Shown: positions 50,773 to 60,145, counted from the first letter of the stretch. The stretch is 64,000 nucleotides of DNA from an uncultured Eubacteriales bacterium (GCA_934456435.1 CAKSHH010000009.1:27098-91097), one strand, 5' to 3'. Made by a program: numbers and translations. Notes: generated from the sequence alone by a model not told the origin.

Positions 50773-51632
50773 TCGCTTTCACATTCTTTCAATGTCATAA
50801 TTACCGCGTCCTCTGCGGGGTTGGTATAGAAGTTTTTGCGTTCGCCGGCGGTTTCGTAGCCGAGCTTTCGGTACAGGGAAATCGCGGCGGAATTGCTTTT
50901 CCTCACTTCGAGGGATATAAATTCACAGCCGCGGCTGAACGCGTATTGCTGAGCCTTTTTCAAAAGTTTTTCGCCGATTCCGAGCCGCCTGTGATCGGGA
51001 CTGACGGCAATGTTGTCTATGTAAGCTTCGCCGCAGACCTCGTGCACTCCGATGTAGCCGATGACCTTGTCCGCAGCAACGGCAACAAGGAAATGCGCGT
51101 TTTCGTTTTCTATTTCTTCGGCAATGCCCTCTTCAGTCCACGGGGATGAGAAGCATTGCTCCTCAATTTTCGCAATGGCTTTGACGTGATCGGGTCTCAT
51201 CTTGACGATCTCAAAGGTCAGCGAGTCAATCAGCGCCGCAACAAACCTTTCAATCTGCTCGGCGCAAAGCTTGTAAATCTCCTTGCTGCCGCCGTAGGGG
51301 TCGGAGATTTCGGGTTCGGGCACGATGATTCTGAACTTCGGGCTCAGCGTCATGACAGCCTGCTTGTGCCGTGCCGTCATGCACACCATAAGGTCGGTTC
51401 CGTCAAATATATATTGATTTATTTGTCTGGAACGGTGCGATGAAATATCCGCGCCGTGTTCCTTTGCCGCTTCAATCGCGAGGGGAGAGGCGGTGTCGCC
51501 CGTAAATGCGCCGAGTCCGCAGCTCTGACATTCAATATCCTTTATGCCGCGGTCGGCAAGTATTCTTTTGCATATTCCCTCTGCCATTGCGCTGCGGCAG
51601 GTGTTGCCTGTGCAGACAAATGTAATTTTCAT
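50769..51632 (-). CDS. Fusion of LMW protein-tyrosine phosphatase and RimI acetyltransferase
   Basis: A 287-residue two-domain protein. Residues 1-140 are a low-molecular-weight phosphatase (P-loop VCTGNTCRSAMAEG with the C-x5-R signature; catalytic Asp in EISDPYGG). Residues 140-285 are a RimI-type GNAT (ISLEVRKSNSAAISLYRKLG, acetyl-CoA loop HRRLGIGEKLL). RimI acetylates the N-terminus of ribosomal protein S18. No stop or frameshift separates the two, so they are made as one chain. It overlaps tsaD, the usual neighbour of rimI. Confidence 0.9.
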   Translation of the reverse strand: MKITFVCTGNTCRSAMAEGICKRILADRGIKDIECQSCGLGAFTGDTASPLAIEAAKEHGADISSHRSRQINQYIFDGTDLMVCMTARHKQAVMTLSPKFRIIVPEPEISDPYGGSKEIYKLCAEQIERFVAALIDSLTFEIVKMRPDHVKAIAKIEEQCFSSPWTEEGIAEEIENENAHFLVAVAADKVIGYIGVHEVCGEAYIDNIAVSPDHRRLGIGEKLLKKAQQYAFSRGCEFISLEVRKSNSAAISLYRKLGYETAGERKNFYTNPAEDAVIMTLKECESE

Positions 51633-51636
51633 ATTA

Positions 51637-52584
51637 TCATCCTATCAGATAGCGCGGATCAAGCGTTCCGTCGAAAAACTCAATAACGCTCTTTGCCGCC
51701 CTGTTGTTCATTTCACGGAAGTTTTCACTTGTAAACGGGGCTGTGTGCGGCGTCAGAACGACGTTGTCAAACCGGGCGAGCGGAGAATCCGTGCATGGCT
51801 CATTGTCAAAAACATCGACTGCCGCGCCGGATAATTTTCCCTCTTCCAAAGCCGAAACGAGAGCATCGGTATTGACAATTCCGCTTCGTGCCGTGTTTAT
51901 AAGTACCGCGCCGTCTTTCATCCTTGAAAGCATTTTTTCGTCAACCATATCGGCAGTTTCGTCCGTCAGCGGAACATTTATCGAAACATAATCGCTCTCG
52001 GAAAGAAGCGTGTCAAGCTCCGCATAATGTGCGCCGTACCTGTCTTCAGGGTGACGGCAGTAGTAAAGCACCCTCATTCCGAAAGGAACGGCACGCTTGG
52101 CAATTTCACTTCCGATTCCGCCGAAGCCTATCAGACCGAGCGTGCGGCTCTTCGCTCCCGGCGTCATAATTCTTTTCCATTCGCCGCGATGCATACTTTC
52201 ATTTTGCAGGTCGATTCGGCGTGCAAAATAAAGAATGTATGCCATAACGCTTTCGGCGACAGAGCCCTCGACCGTTCCGAGTGCGCGTGCAACTGCCACG
52301 CCGTGCTGTTTGCAGAAGCCTATGTCTATCAAATCATATCCGACTCCGCGGCGGGAAACAAGCTTCAAGTTTTTGCTCGCTTCTATGGCTTGATTGGTTA
52401 TTTTTTCGGGACCGCAGATTACCGCGTCGGCATTTTCAATCAGGGACATAATGTACTTTTTGTCCGTTCCGCTTCCGAGATCCTCCGCGCTGTGGTCGCT
52501 GACTTCAAAGCCTGCGTCAATGAGCATCTTCAAAGCCGTGTCGTCGTCGGTTGAAAAATTCCTTGCTGTAACTACAACTTTCAT
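51637..52584 (-). CDS. D-2-hydroxyacid dehydrogenase (phosphoglycerate dehydrogenase-like)
   Basis: A 315-residue NAD-dependent dehydrogenase: Rossmann motif LGLIGFGGIGSEIAKRA, catalytic Arg in NTARSGIVN, Glu in DVFDNEP and His in LTPHTAPFT. There is no C-terminal ACT or regulatory domain, so it is shorter than classical SerA. The substrate could be 3-phosphoglycerate or another 2-hydroxy acid. It is sandwiched between the PTP-RimI gene and polA with gaps of four to six bases. Confidence 0.88.
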   Translation of the reverse strand: MKVVVTARNFSTDDDTALKMLIDAGFEVSDHSAEDLGSGTDKKYIMSLIENADAVICGPEKITNQAIEASKNLKLVSRRGVGYDLIDIGFCKQHGVAVARALGTVEGSVAESVMAYILYFARRIDLQNESMHRGEWKRIMTPGAKSRTLGLIGFGGIGSEIAKRAVPFGMRVLYYCRHPEDRYGAHYAELDTLLSESDYVSINVPLTDETADMVDEKMLSRMKDGAVLINTARSGIVNTDALVSALEEGKLSGAAVDVFDNEPCTDSPLARFDNVVLTPHTAPFTSENFREMNNRAAKSVIEFFDGTLDPRYLIG

Positions 52585-52590
52585 CTTGAT

Positions 52591-55164
52591 TTATCCTTTT
52601 GCGTCGTACCAGCTCTTGCCGCAGTGCACGTCGGCGGTGAGTTTGACTTTCATTTTGCAGGCGTTCTCCATTTCCTCGCGGACTATGGCGGAGACCTGCT
52701 CCTTTTCGCTTTCGGGAGCTTCGACAATCAGTTCGTCGTGGATTTGCATTATGAGCTTTGCCTTGAGTTCTTCAGACTCAAGACGCTCGTATACGCGAAC
52801 CATTGCGATTTTGATTATATCGGCAGCCGTGCCCTGTATCGGCATATTTCTTGCGACGCGCTCACCGAAGTTGCGTATCATCGCGTTTGAAGCGGCGAGC
52901 TCAGGCAGGTAGCGGCGGCGCTTGAACAGAGTCTGAACGTAGCCGTCCTCTTTTGCCTTTGCGATAACGTCTTTCATATATCGCTCAACGCCCGAAAAAT
53001 GATGAAGATAACCCTTGATGTATTTGTCCGCTTCCGCGCGTGAAACTCCGATATCGTGGGCAAGCGAGAACGCGCCGATGCCGTAGACAATGCCGAAGTT
53101 GACCGCCTTTGCGCGGCTTCTCATCAGGGGGGTGACAGCCTCAACGGGCATATTGAAAACCTGCGAAGCCGTTATGGTGTGGATATCGTCGCCGTTGTTG
53201 AAGGCGGATATCATTGTTTCGTCGTTTGAAATGTCGGAGAGAACTCTCAGCTCGATCTGCGAGTAGTCGGCATCGACAAGAACACAGCCGTCCTTTGCAA
53301 TGAAAAACTTTCTCAGCTCGCGTCCGATGGGCGTTCTCACGGGAATGTTCTGAAGATTCGGTTCCGTTGATGAAATTCGTCCCGTTTTCGTCTCGGTCTG
53401 GTTGAGCGTGGAGTGGATTCTTCCGTCGGGCGCAATGCATTTTTGCAGTCCGTCGCAGTATGTCGATTTGAGCTTTGCGAGTGTTCTGTATTCGAGAATC
53501 AGGGAAACTATCGGATAGTCCGGCGAAAGGCTTTCAAGTACGTCGGCGTTGGTCGAGTAACCAGATTTGGTTTTCTTTTTCGCCGGAAGCTGTAACTTTT
53601 CAAAAAGAACGGTTCCGAGCTGCTTGGGCGAATTTATGTTGAACTCTTCGCCTGCAAGGTCATATATTTTTGTGACAAGCTCATTTACGTTTGCCTCCAG
53701 CACGGCTCCGTACTGCTGTATGCTTTCGCGGTCAACAAGGAAGCCCGTGACCTCCATTGATGAGAGCACCTTTGAAAGAGGCATTTCGATATCGTAAAGC
53801 AGGGGGAGCTGATCGTTTTCTTCAATTTTTTCAATTACCTTTTCCCATGCGCCCTTGAGAGCGGCGGCCTTGAGCGCCGTATCGTTTTCTTCACCGATTT
53901 CGGGGCAAGCCGCGCCGTATTCCTGTGCCATTCGTACGGGAGAATAGTCGCTGGCGGACGGATTGAGAATGTAGCCTGCAATCATTATGTCGCTTATCTT
54001 GCCGCGAATTTGAACATCTCTTTTGAATGCCCACGAGTATAAATTCTTTGCGTCACAGGTTATTTTTTCAATCTTTTCGTCGGAAAGAATTTCCGCAAGC
54101 TCCGATGCAAAGGTGAAGCTGTCGTTTTCGATGACCGCAATGTATTCGCCGCAGTCAAACGCGACGGACGTTATATCTCCGTCCGAAAATTCGGGAACAA
54201 AATATGCCTTTTTACCCACGGCGATTTCCGAGAAAGAATCAACGTGCTTGATCGGTACGCTGACCGTTTCGACGGATTGATCGTCCGCCTTGCCGAGGTC
54301 AAACTTGTCGATCATGCTGAACATTTCAAGCGAGGCAAGAAGTCTTGAAGCCTTGCCGCTGTCGGGCTTCGACGGAATGTACGAATCCATATCCGTGTCA
54401 ATCGGCGCGTCGGTTCTTATTGTGCCGAGCGTGTGGCTGAGCATTGCGCTTTCCTTTGAATTGACGAGCTTCTCGCGCAGCTTGTCCTTTATGTCAATGG
54501 TGTCGATGTTTTCATAAATCTTTTCAACCGAGCCGAAACGCTGAATGAGGTCGCCTGCGGTCTTGGGACCGACTCCCGCAACGCCGGGAATGTTGTCGGA
54601 GCTGTCCCCCTGGAGAGCTTTAATTTCAATCATCTGCCACGGCTCAACGCCGTAGTCCTCTTTGATTTTTGCCTTGTCGTAGGCAATGGTTTGTGTCCTG
54701 CCCATTTTCGTTGAGGCAAGAAGAACCGTTGTCGTGTCGCTGACAAGCTGGAGACTGTCGCGGTCTCCCGTTGCAATGAAGCACTTGTCGCCGTCCTTCA
54801 TTTGGACGCTGAGCGTTCCGAGAATATCGTCCGCTTCCCAGCCCTCCTTTTCGACCGTTTTGTAGCCGAGCAGGGTAAGGAGATCCTTGAGCACGGGCAT
54901 CTGCTGGACGAGCTCTTCGGGCATGGCGTGACGTCCTGCCTTGTACCCGGAGTACAGTTCATGTCTGAAGGTCGGCTTCTTAACGTCGAACGCAACAGCC
55001 ACTCTGTCGGGCTGACATTCGCCCAAAAGCTTGAGAAAAATATTCATAAAGCCGTAAATGCCGTTGGTATATTTTCCGTCCTTTGTGCTGAGGAGTTTGA
55101 TTCCGTAAAAAGCACGGTTTATTATGCTGTTGCCGTCAATAACAAGAAGTCGCATATTTTTCAC
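52591..55164 (-). CDS. polA: DNA polymerase I
   Basis: An 857-residue repair and Okazaki-fragment polymerase. The N-terminal 5'-nuclease (LLVIDGNSIINRAFYGIK, GEEGWEADD-type acidic residues near 110-120), a central 3'-5' exonuclease-like domain and the polymerase domain with DYSQIELRVLSDIS, RSRAKAVNFGIVYGI and MQIHDELIVEAPE are visible. The central domain lacks the first DxE pair of proofreading exonucleases (AFDCGEYIAV), as in many Firmicutes, so proofreading is probably absent. Confidence 0.96.
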   Translation of the reverse strand: MKNMRLLVIDGNSIINRAFYGIKLLSTKDGKYTNGIYGFMNIFLKLLGECQPDRVAVAFDVKKPTFRHELYSGYKAGRHAMPEELVQQMPVLKDLLTLLGYKTVEKEGWEADDILGTLSVQMKDGDKCFIATGDRDSLQLVSDTTTVLLASTKMGRTQTIAYDKAKIKEDYGVEPWQMIEIKALQGDSSDNIPGVAGVGPKTAGDLIQRFGSVEKIYENIDTIDIKDKLREKLVNSKESAMLSHTLGTIRTDAPIDTDMDSYIPSKPDSGKASRLLASLEMFSMIDKFDLGKADDQSVETVSVPIKHVDSFSEIAVGKKAYFVPEFSDGDITSVAFDCGEYIAVIENDSFTFASELAEILSDEKIEKITCDAKNLYSWAFKRDVQIRGKISDIMIAGYILNPSASDYSPVRMAQEYGAACPEIGEENDTALKAAALKGAWEKVIEKIEENDQLPLLYDIEMPLSKVLSSMEVTGFLVDRESIQQYGAVLEANVNELVTKIYDLAGEEFNINSPKQLGTVLFEKLQLPAKKKTKSGYSTNADVLESLSPDYPIVSLILEYRTLAKLKSTYCDGLQKCIAPDGRIHSTLNQTETKTGRISSTEPNLQNIPVRTPIGRELRKFFIAKDGCVLVDADYSQIELRVLSDISNDETMISAFNNGDDIHTITASQVFNMPVEAVTPLMRSRAKAVNFGIVYGIGAFSLAHDIGVSRAEADKYIKGYLHHFSGVERYMKDVIAKAKEDGYVQTLFKRRRYLPELAASNAMIRNFGERVARNMPIQGTAADIIKIAMVRVYERLESEELKAKLIMQIHDELIVEAPESEKEQVSAIVREEMENACKMKVKLTADVHCGKSWYDAKG

Positions 55165-55165
55165 C

Positions 55166-56914
55166 TTACTTTATAAGTTTAGCATTGATTTTGTCTCGAT
55201 CGGGAGTAACATTGACCGAGTAGTAAACATGATATATAACCTTGCCGTAGGGCGCACCCTGAGGTTTTTTAAGGTTCTTGACGTAAGTGTAGTCCACGGG
55301 AACGAGCTTTGCGTCCCTCGCCTTGCTGTGGTATGCGGCTATTTCCGCCGCTTCGACAATCGCATCGTCGCTGATTTCGCGGTTGTCGCTGACAATGATG
55401 ACGTGAGAGCCGGGGAATTTCTGAGTGTGGAGCCACATATCATTCTTTGCGGCGGTTTTCAGCGAAAGCTTGTCGTTCTGAACGTTGTTCCTGCCGACAA
55501 GCACCCTGAAGCCGTCCGTGGTGCGGTATTCGATGGGCGGCAAAGTTTTGGACGATTTCCTGTCTGAGCCTCGTTTCTTTTTTATATATCCGCTGAGCGA
55601 AAGCTCTGCGCGGATTTCGTCGATTTCCGCCTGTGTATCGGCTCTTTCGAGCGAGTCGGCGACCGTTTCAAGGTAAGCGAGTTCCTGCTTGCTCTCTTCA
55701 ATGAAGCCCGTGAGGAGCTGCTCGGCAGTCTTTGCTTTGCGGTACTCCTTAAAGTATTTTTGAGCGTTTTGGGCAGGGGACTTTGACGGATCCGCCTTTA
55801 TGCGTATTGGCTTGTTTTCGTCATAGTAGTTTTCAAGGTCATAGAAAAGCGCACCTTTTTCAAGCCGATAAAGGTTGGCGTTGATGAGCTCCGCATTGAT
55901 ACGCAGTTTTTCCCTGTCGGCGCAGCTTTCAAGCTCGGCTTGTCGCAGACTCAGCTTTTTGGAGGTTCTTGCGATGGCGGAATTGAGAAGCTTTACCAAA
56001 TCCTGACCTTTCTGTTTGGTGCGCTCAAGGCGGTCACATTCATAGTAAAATTCATCAAGAAGCTGTGAAAAGCTCGGCTTGATTTCCGCACGGTATTTGC
56101 TTCCGTACTGTTTGATCGGAAAGAAAGAAAAGTCAACGGGCTTTCCCGTGTCGTCCTTGAGGATGAACGGAGTTCCCTTTTGGCTTGTTATAATGTCCCT
56201 CAGTTCGTCAAGACGCTCGGCGAGATAAGTGAAGCCGTCGTCGGGAACCTCGTCGGTGTAAAGCTCGCCGTATTCTCCGCAGATTTCACGGCAGGTGAGC
56301 GGCGAAGCGCCCTGCAAGGTGTTGAGAACGGCGGATGAGAGACTTTTTGAAGAAAAGGCTTTGACCTGTGAAATTATATTTTCCGTCGTGTGATTTGTTA
56401 TGTTGAGCTTGCTTTGCGGCGGGGGAGCGGTGTAGCGAAAGCCGGGCAGTATCTGGCGCACCGCCGACTGGCTGAGGTCAACTCGTTTGAGTGCGTCAAC
56501 AATTTTGCCGTCGCCGTCAAACAAAATTATGTTGCTGTATTTTGCCATAATTTCGATTGAAAGCGTCAGATTGACCTTGTCGCCGATTTCGTTCGTCGCG
56601 TTAAAGTCGAGGTAGAGTATTCTGTCAAGCTCCGCCTGACGTATGTCGGTGAGCTGAGCGTTGAGAAGCTTTTTCCTCATCAGCATACAGAACATCGGCG
56701 GCACGGCAGGATTCTCCGGCGCGTGCTCGGTCAGGTGTATTCGCGGACTGTTTCCCCGAATCGAAAGGAAAAGCTTTTTTGCTCCCGTTTTGCCGCGCAG
56801 ATGTATCACCAGCTCCTCGCGGGAGGGCTGATGTATCTTTTCAACGCGGCTCAGTCTTATTTCTTCGAGCAGCTCATCTTTAATTTTACTGAGAAATATT
56901 CCGTCCAGAGCCAT
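55166..56914 (-). CDS. rqcH: Rqc2 homolog RqcH (NFACT family)
   Basis: Ribosome-associated quality-control factor that recruits tRNA-Ala and adds C-terminal alanine tails to stalled nascent chains. The 582 residues have the NFACT-N domain (MALDGIFLSKIKDELLEEI, KLFLSIRGNSPRIHLTE), a long central coiled coil, and the NFACT-R domain (GRNNVQNDKLSLKTA, DMWLHTQKFPGSHVII). It starts just downstream of the Nif3-like gene and ends one base from polA. Confidence 0.93.
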   Translation of the reverse strand: MALDGIFLSKIKDELLEEIRLSRVEKIHQPSREELVIHLRGKTGAKKLFLSIRGNSPRIHLTEHAPENPAVPPMFCMLMRKKLLNAQLTDIRQAELDRILYLDFNATNEIGDKVNLTLSIEIMAKYSNIILFDGDGKIVDALKRVDLSQSAVRQILPGFRYTAPPPQSKLNITNHTTENIISQVKAFSSKSLSSAVLNTLQGASPLTCREICGEYGELYTDEVPDDGFTYLAERLDELRDIITSQKGTPFILKDDTGKPVDFSFFPIKQYGSKYRAEIKPSFSQLLDEFYYECDRLERTKQKGQDLVKLLNSAIARTSKKLSLRQAELESCADREKLRINAELINANLYRLEKGALFYDLENYYDENKPIRIKADPSKSPAQNAQKYFKEYRKAKTAEQLLTGFIEESKQELAYLETVADSLERADTQAEIDEIRAELSLSGYIKKKRGSDRKSSKTLPPIEYRTTDGFRVLVGRNNVQNDKLSLKTAAKNDMWLHTQKFPGSHVIIVSDNREISDDAIVEAAEIAAYHSKARDAKLVPVDYTYVKNLKKPQGAPYGKVIYHVYYSVNVTPDRDKINAKLIK

Positions 56915-56923
56915 ACCTTAACC

Positions 56924-57658
56924 TCATGCAAATTTAATCGGATTTTCCTGTTTTATGTCAATTATTTCAATGTCGGGGAATTGACCCTGTAATTTCTTCA
57001 CAAGGACGGGAACTGCGACAATCTCCGTTTCGTAGTGTCCGGCGGCGATAAGAGTTATGCCTGACTGAACACAGTCGAGAAAATTGTGGTGGGAGGCATC
57101 GCCCGTGATAAAGGCGTCGATATCGCCTGCCGCCTCGATGAGCGAACAGCCTGAACCCGTGCAAATCGCAATTTTTGTGATCGGCTTGCCTGCGTCGGCA
57201 TATCTTACCGTTGTGCCGAGCCTGTCGGCAATGTGTGAAGCGAGTTTGTCGGCTGTTGTCTTTTCAACCGTGCCGAGCCTGAGTATAGGATCCTCGGCGC
57301 GCGTGACCTCTATGCCGAGGATTTCGGCGAGAGAATCGTTGGTTCCGCCGTCGGCAATGTCAAGCGGAGTGTGACAGCACAGAGCGTTTATTCCGCTTTT
57401 GACAAGCTCGTACGGCACGCTCCCGGATGTTACCGCCTTTATAGGACTGAAGATGACGGGGTGGTGGCTTATTATCAAATCCGCTCCGATTTCGCGAGCC
57501 TTTTCAATCTCTTTGACGGTGATATCGAGCGTGACGGCAGCCTTGTGAACCTGTGCCGACATATCGCCGACCAACATTCCGCTGTTGTCCCAGCTTTCCT
57601 GAGTATCAAAGGGCGCAATCGTATTAAGATAATCGTAAAAGTCCTTTACATTTGCCAT
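56924..57658 (-). CDS. Nif3-like dinuclear metal-centre protein
   Basis: A 244-residue member of the Nif3/YqfO family with metal ligands in LIISHHPVIFSP, HTPLDIADGG and AGHYETEIVA. The family forms hexameric rings with two metals per subunit; its biochemical role is not settled. It is coupled to trmK upstream, a very common Firmicutes pair. Confidence 0.93.
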   Translation of the reverse strand: MANVKDFYDYLNTIAPFDTQESWDNSGMLVGDMSAQVHKAAVTLDITVKEIEKAREIGADLIISHHPVIFSPIKAVTSGSVPYELVKSGINALCCHTPLDIADGGTNDSLAEILGIEVTRAEDPILRLGTVEKTTADKLASHIADRLGTTVRYADAGKPITKIAICTGSGCSLIEAAGDIDAFITGDASHHNFLDCVQSGITLIAAGHYETEIVAVPVLVKKLQGQFPDIEIIDIKQENPIKFA

Positions 57659-57670
57659 TTTTTCACCTCT

Positions 57671-57712
57671 TTAAGGCAATGCGTGCGCATCAATTGTGCG
57701 GTATTGCCTTAA
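57671..57712. repeat. Repeat family C copy 4 (deleted)
   Basis: TTAAGGCAAT, then GCGTGCGCAT, then CAATTGTGCGGTATTGCCTT and AA: both ends of the family C element with almost all of the middle lost. The right part encodes the C-terminus and stop of trmK. Confidence 0.75.
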
Positions 57713-58364
57713 GTATTGATTCAAGGCATTGCCTTTCGCCCTCGTCGCCTCCGTGGGCGCGAATGGCGGAAAGCCTTGCCGATATTCTTCTGATTTTTTT
57801 GCTTTTGAAGCTCACCGCGGCTTCATCGTTTCGCTTCAGTATATTTCCGAACATAATTTCAGCGTCGGTGTGCGGCTGAACGTTACCCGTGAAAACAGCG
57901 CCGATGCATATATAAACCTTGCCGTCCTCAAAGCAGACCTCTTCGTCGGTTATTTCAAATCCGTTTGTGAAAAGATACATTCGGACGTCCTCGTCGTGTG
58001 ACTGCGGCTGTAAAATGAGCTTGTATTTCGGGTCTTTCACCCAGTCCGCGGCGGTGAGAATCTCGGAGATCAGTATACCGCCCATTCCGGCGATGATTAT
58101 GTCGTCGGCTTCGTCTGGGCGGACACATTTAAGTCCATCGGAAAGGCGAAGCTGAACCTTGTCCTCAATGCAATTATTTCGGACGGTTTCGGCGGCGTTT
58201 TCCAATGGACCTTTTCGCAAGTCTGCGGCAATGGCAGACGGTATTTTTTCCGAAAGAATCATAGCCGCGGGCAGATAGGCATGATCGGTGCCGATGTCTG
58301 CGACACGGGAACCGACGCGTACCATATCCGCCGCTGTTTTAAGTCTCGGCTTGAGTCTGATCAT
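57690..58364 (-). CDS. trmK: tRNA (adenine(22)-N1)-methyltransferase
   Basis: Methylates A22 in bacterial tRNAs. The 224 residues have the SAM loop RVADIGTDHAYLPAAMI and DDIIIAGMGGILISEIL, both TrmK hallmarks. The last residues KAIPHN and the stop come from a family C repeat, as in atpF. It overlaps the DUF1858 gene by four bases and lies upstream of the Nif3-like gene. Confidence 0.93.
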   Translation of the reverse strand: MIRLKPRLKTAADMVRVGSRVADIGTDHAYLPAAMILSEKIPSAIAADLRKGPLENAAETVRNNCIEDKVQLRLSDGLKCVRPDEADDIIIAGMGGILISEILTAADWVKDPKYKLILQPQSHDEDVRMYLFTNGFEITDEEVCFEDGKVYICIGAVFTGNVQPHTDAEIMFGNILKRNDEAAVSFKSKKIRRISARLSAIRAHGGDEGERQCLESILKAIPHN

Positions 58365-58564
58365 TTGCTTGCAAGATAAGCGTTGATGTCGGCTACCATC
58401 TGGTCAACGTCAACACCGTGTACGGCACATGCCATTTCAAGGCTCTCTCCTCTTGCCGAAGGACAGCCGAGGCAATGCATTCCCATATTCAGGAAGAACT
58501 CTGCGGTTCCTCTGTCTGCGTCAAGGATTTCGCCGATGAGCATATCTTTATTAACTTCTGTCAT
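58361..58564 (-). CDS. DUF1858 (ScdA-like N-terminal domain) protein
   Basis: A small 67-residue protein: VNKDMLIGEILDADRGTAEF, then the two-Cys motif GMHCLGCPSARGESLEMAC. DUF1858 proteins may bind an Fe-S cluster or a redox group; the role is unproven. The start MTEVNKDML at 58564 has GGAGG seven bases upstream, whereas the longer frame (58606) does not. It overlaps trmK. Confidence 0.88.
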   Translation of the reverse strand: MTEVNKDMLIGEILDADRGTAEFFLNMGMHCLGCPSARGESLEMACAVHGVDVDQMVADINAYLASK

Positions 58565-58700
58565 ATTAAAACCTCCGTAAAATATACTGATATATATATT
58601 ATACACATATTTTGATATTTTTCAAGTTTTTCAGAAAATGCTTTAATACTCTTTTCAAAGAGACTGAAATGTGATACAATAAACCGAACGGAGGTATAAT

Positions 58701-59141
58701 ATGAAGAAATTTTTGTTTTATCTTATAGAATGGACATGGGCGCTGCCGATAAATCTCATCGGTTTTATCGGCTACATAATTTTTGCCGTAATCAAGGGCT
58801 GCAAGCACGAAAGGTTCTTTAACGCGACCGTAACCTACGTCCCCGGCGATTGGGGCGGAATTTCGTTCGGTACGTTTATCTTTATGAATCCCGACAGACC
58901 CGACGACTGGCTCAGGGATACCCGTATTCATGAGTACGGCCACACATGGCAGGCTCTTCTCCTCGGTCCCGTATGGTTCCTTGTTATCGCGATCCCGTCG
59001 TTTATCTGGTGCAATTTCAAGCCCTGCATAAATTACAGAAAAAATAAAAATGTCTCTTACTATTCGCTCTACTGCGAGGCATGGGCAAATGCATGGGGAC
59101 AGAAGTTTACGGGACTGAAACAGACGAGAATTGGAAAATAA
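58701..59141 (+). CDS. Small membrane protein with HExxH motif
   Basis: A 146-residue protein with two or three membrane segments (about 8-32 and 93-112) and the metal-ligand motif RIHEYGHTWQALLLGP near residues 75-90. HEYGH fits the HExxH pattern of zinc metallopeptidases. A possible third ligand, Glu in YCEAWANAWG, lies about 50 residues downstream. The protein is small for a protease and the family is unknown to me. An A/G-rich ribosome site (ACGGAGG) precedes the ATG. Confidence 0.75.
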   Translation: MKKFLFYLIEWTWALPINLIGFIGYIIFAVIKGCKHERFFNATVTYVPGDWGGISFGTFIFMNPDRPDDWLRDTRIHEYGHTWQALLLGPVWFLVIAIPSFIWCNFKPCINYRKNKNVSYYSLYCEAWANAWGQKFTGLKQTRIGK

Positions 59142-59219
59142 CTTTTCAAAAAGCAAAAATCGGTTTCCTTTGAGAAAATATCGAGCACATATTTACACTC
59201 CCGAAAGGAACAGAACTAT

Positions 59220-60092
59220 ATGAGAGCAGAATACAAGGCGGCTGCCAAAATTAACCTTATGCTGGACATATTGGCAACGCTTGACAACGGTTATCACAGC
59301 CTGTTTATGGTAATGCAGTCCGTCGGACTTTATGACACGGTGAGCGTCGAAGAGACAGATGACGGAAAAATATCCATAACGTGCAGCGAAGTATCGCTCC
59401 CGTGCGACAAAACGAATATCGCATACAAAGCAGCAAAGGCATTTTTTGATGCGGTCGGCGTTGAAAACAGGGGCATAAAAATAAATATTGAAAAACACAT
59501 TCCGTTTGCGGCAGGAATGGCAGGCGGAAGTGCGGATGGAGCTGCAGTCATAGCTGCGCTCAATGATATTTACGCAACCAATTTAACCCGCGAGCAGCTT
59601 TGTGCAATCGGAGTCAAGGTTGGGGCTGACGTTCCGTTTTGCCTTACGGGAGGTACCTGCCTGGCGCAGAACATCGGTGAGATTCTTTCTCCGCTGCCGC
59701 CGCTCGAGGACTGCTATATCGTCCTTGCCAAGCCCGACAGGGGAGTGTCAACCAAAGAGGCTTACGGTGCTTTTGATACGGCGCCGAGCATTAGACATCT
59801 TGATACCTGCGGAATGCTGTATGCGGCGTCCAAAGGGGATCTTGCAGGAATTTGCAAGCGCACAAAGAACATCTTTGAACAGCTCATTGAGGTGCCCGAA
59901 CGCGTGCCGATCAAGTCTGTACTCAACCGTTACGGCGCAATGGCGGCTTGCATGAGCGGAAGCGGCCCGACGGTGTTCGGAATTTTTGACGACGAATCAA
60001 AGGCGGAGAGCGCCGCAGAAAGCCTGAAATCGTTTATCAATCAGGTGTATGTTACAAGACCTGTTCCGCACGGACTGGAACGCATAAAATAA
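59220..60092 (+). CDS. ispE: 4-diphosphocytidyl-2-C-methyl-D-erythritol kinase
   Basis: GHMP kinase of the methylerythritol phosphate route to isoprenoids; phosphorylates CDP-ME at the 2-OH. The 290 residues have AAAKINLMLDILATLDNGYH-like opening (from residue 5) and the ATP loop PFAAGMAGGSADGAAVI. C-terminal SGSGPTVFGIF is the third GHMP motif. RBS AAAGGA. It is followed by a terminator. Confidence 0.95.
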   Translation: MRAEYKAAAKINLMLDILATLDNGYHSLFMVMQSVGLYDTVSVEETDDGKISITCSEVSLPCDKTNIAYKAAKAFFDAVGVENRGIKINIEKHIPFAAGMAGGSADGAAVIAALNDIYATNLTREQLCAIGVKVGADVPFCLTGGTCLAQNIGEILSPLPPLEDCYIVLAKPDRGVSTKEAYGAFDTAPSIRHLDTCGMLYAASKGDLAGICKRTKNIFEQLIEVPERVPIKSVLNRYGAMAACMSGSGPTVFGIFDDESKAESAAESLKSFINQVYVTRPVPHGLERIK

Positions 60093-60100
60093 GACGAAAA

Positions 60101-60133
60101 AAGAGCATTTTCCAAACGGAAAATGCTCTTTCT
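60101..60133 (+). terminator. Rho-independent terminator of ispE
   Basis: AAGAGCATTTTCC and GGAAAATGCTCTT form a 13-bp stem with an AAAC loop; A and T tracts flank it, so it may also end the convergent dockerin transcript. Confidence 0.85.
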
Positions 60134-60145
60134 GTGTATGTTAGT

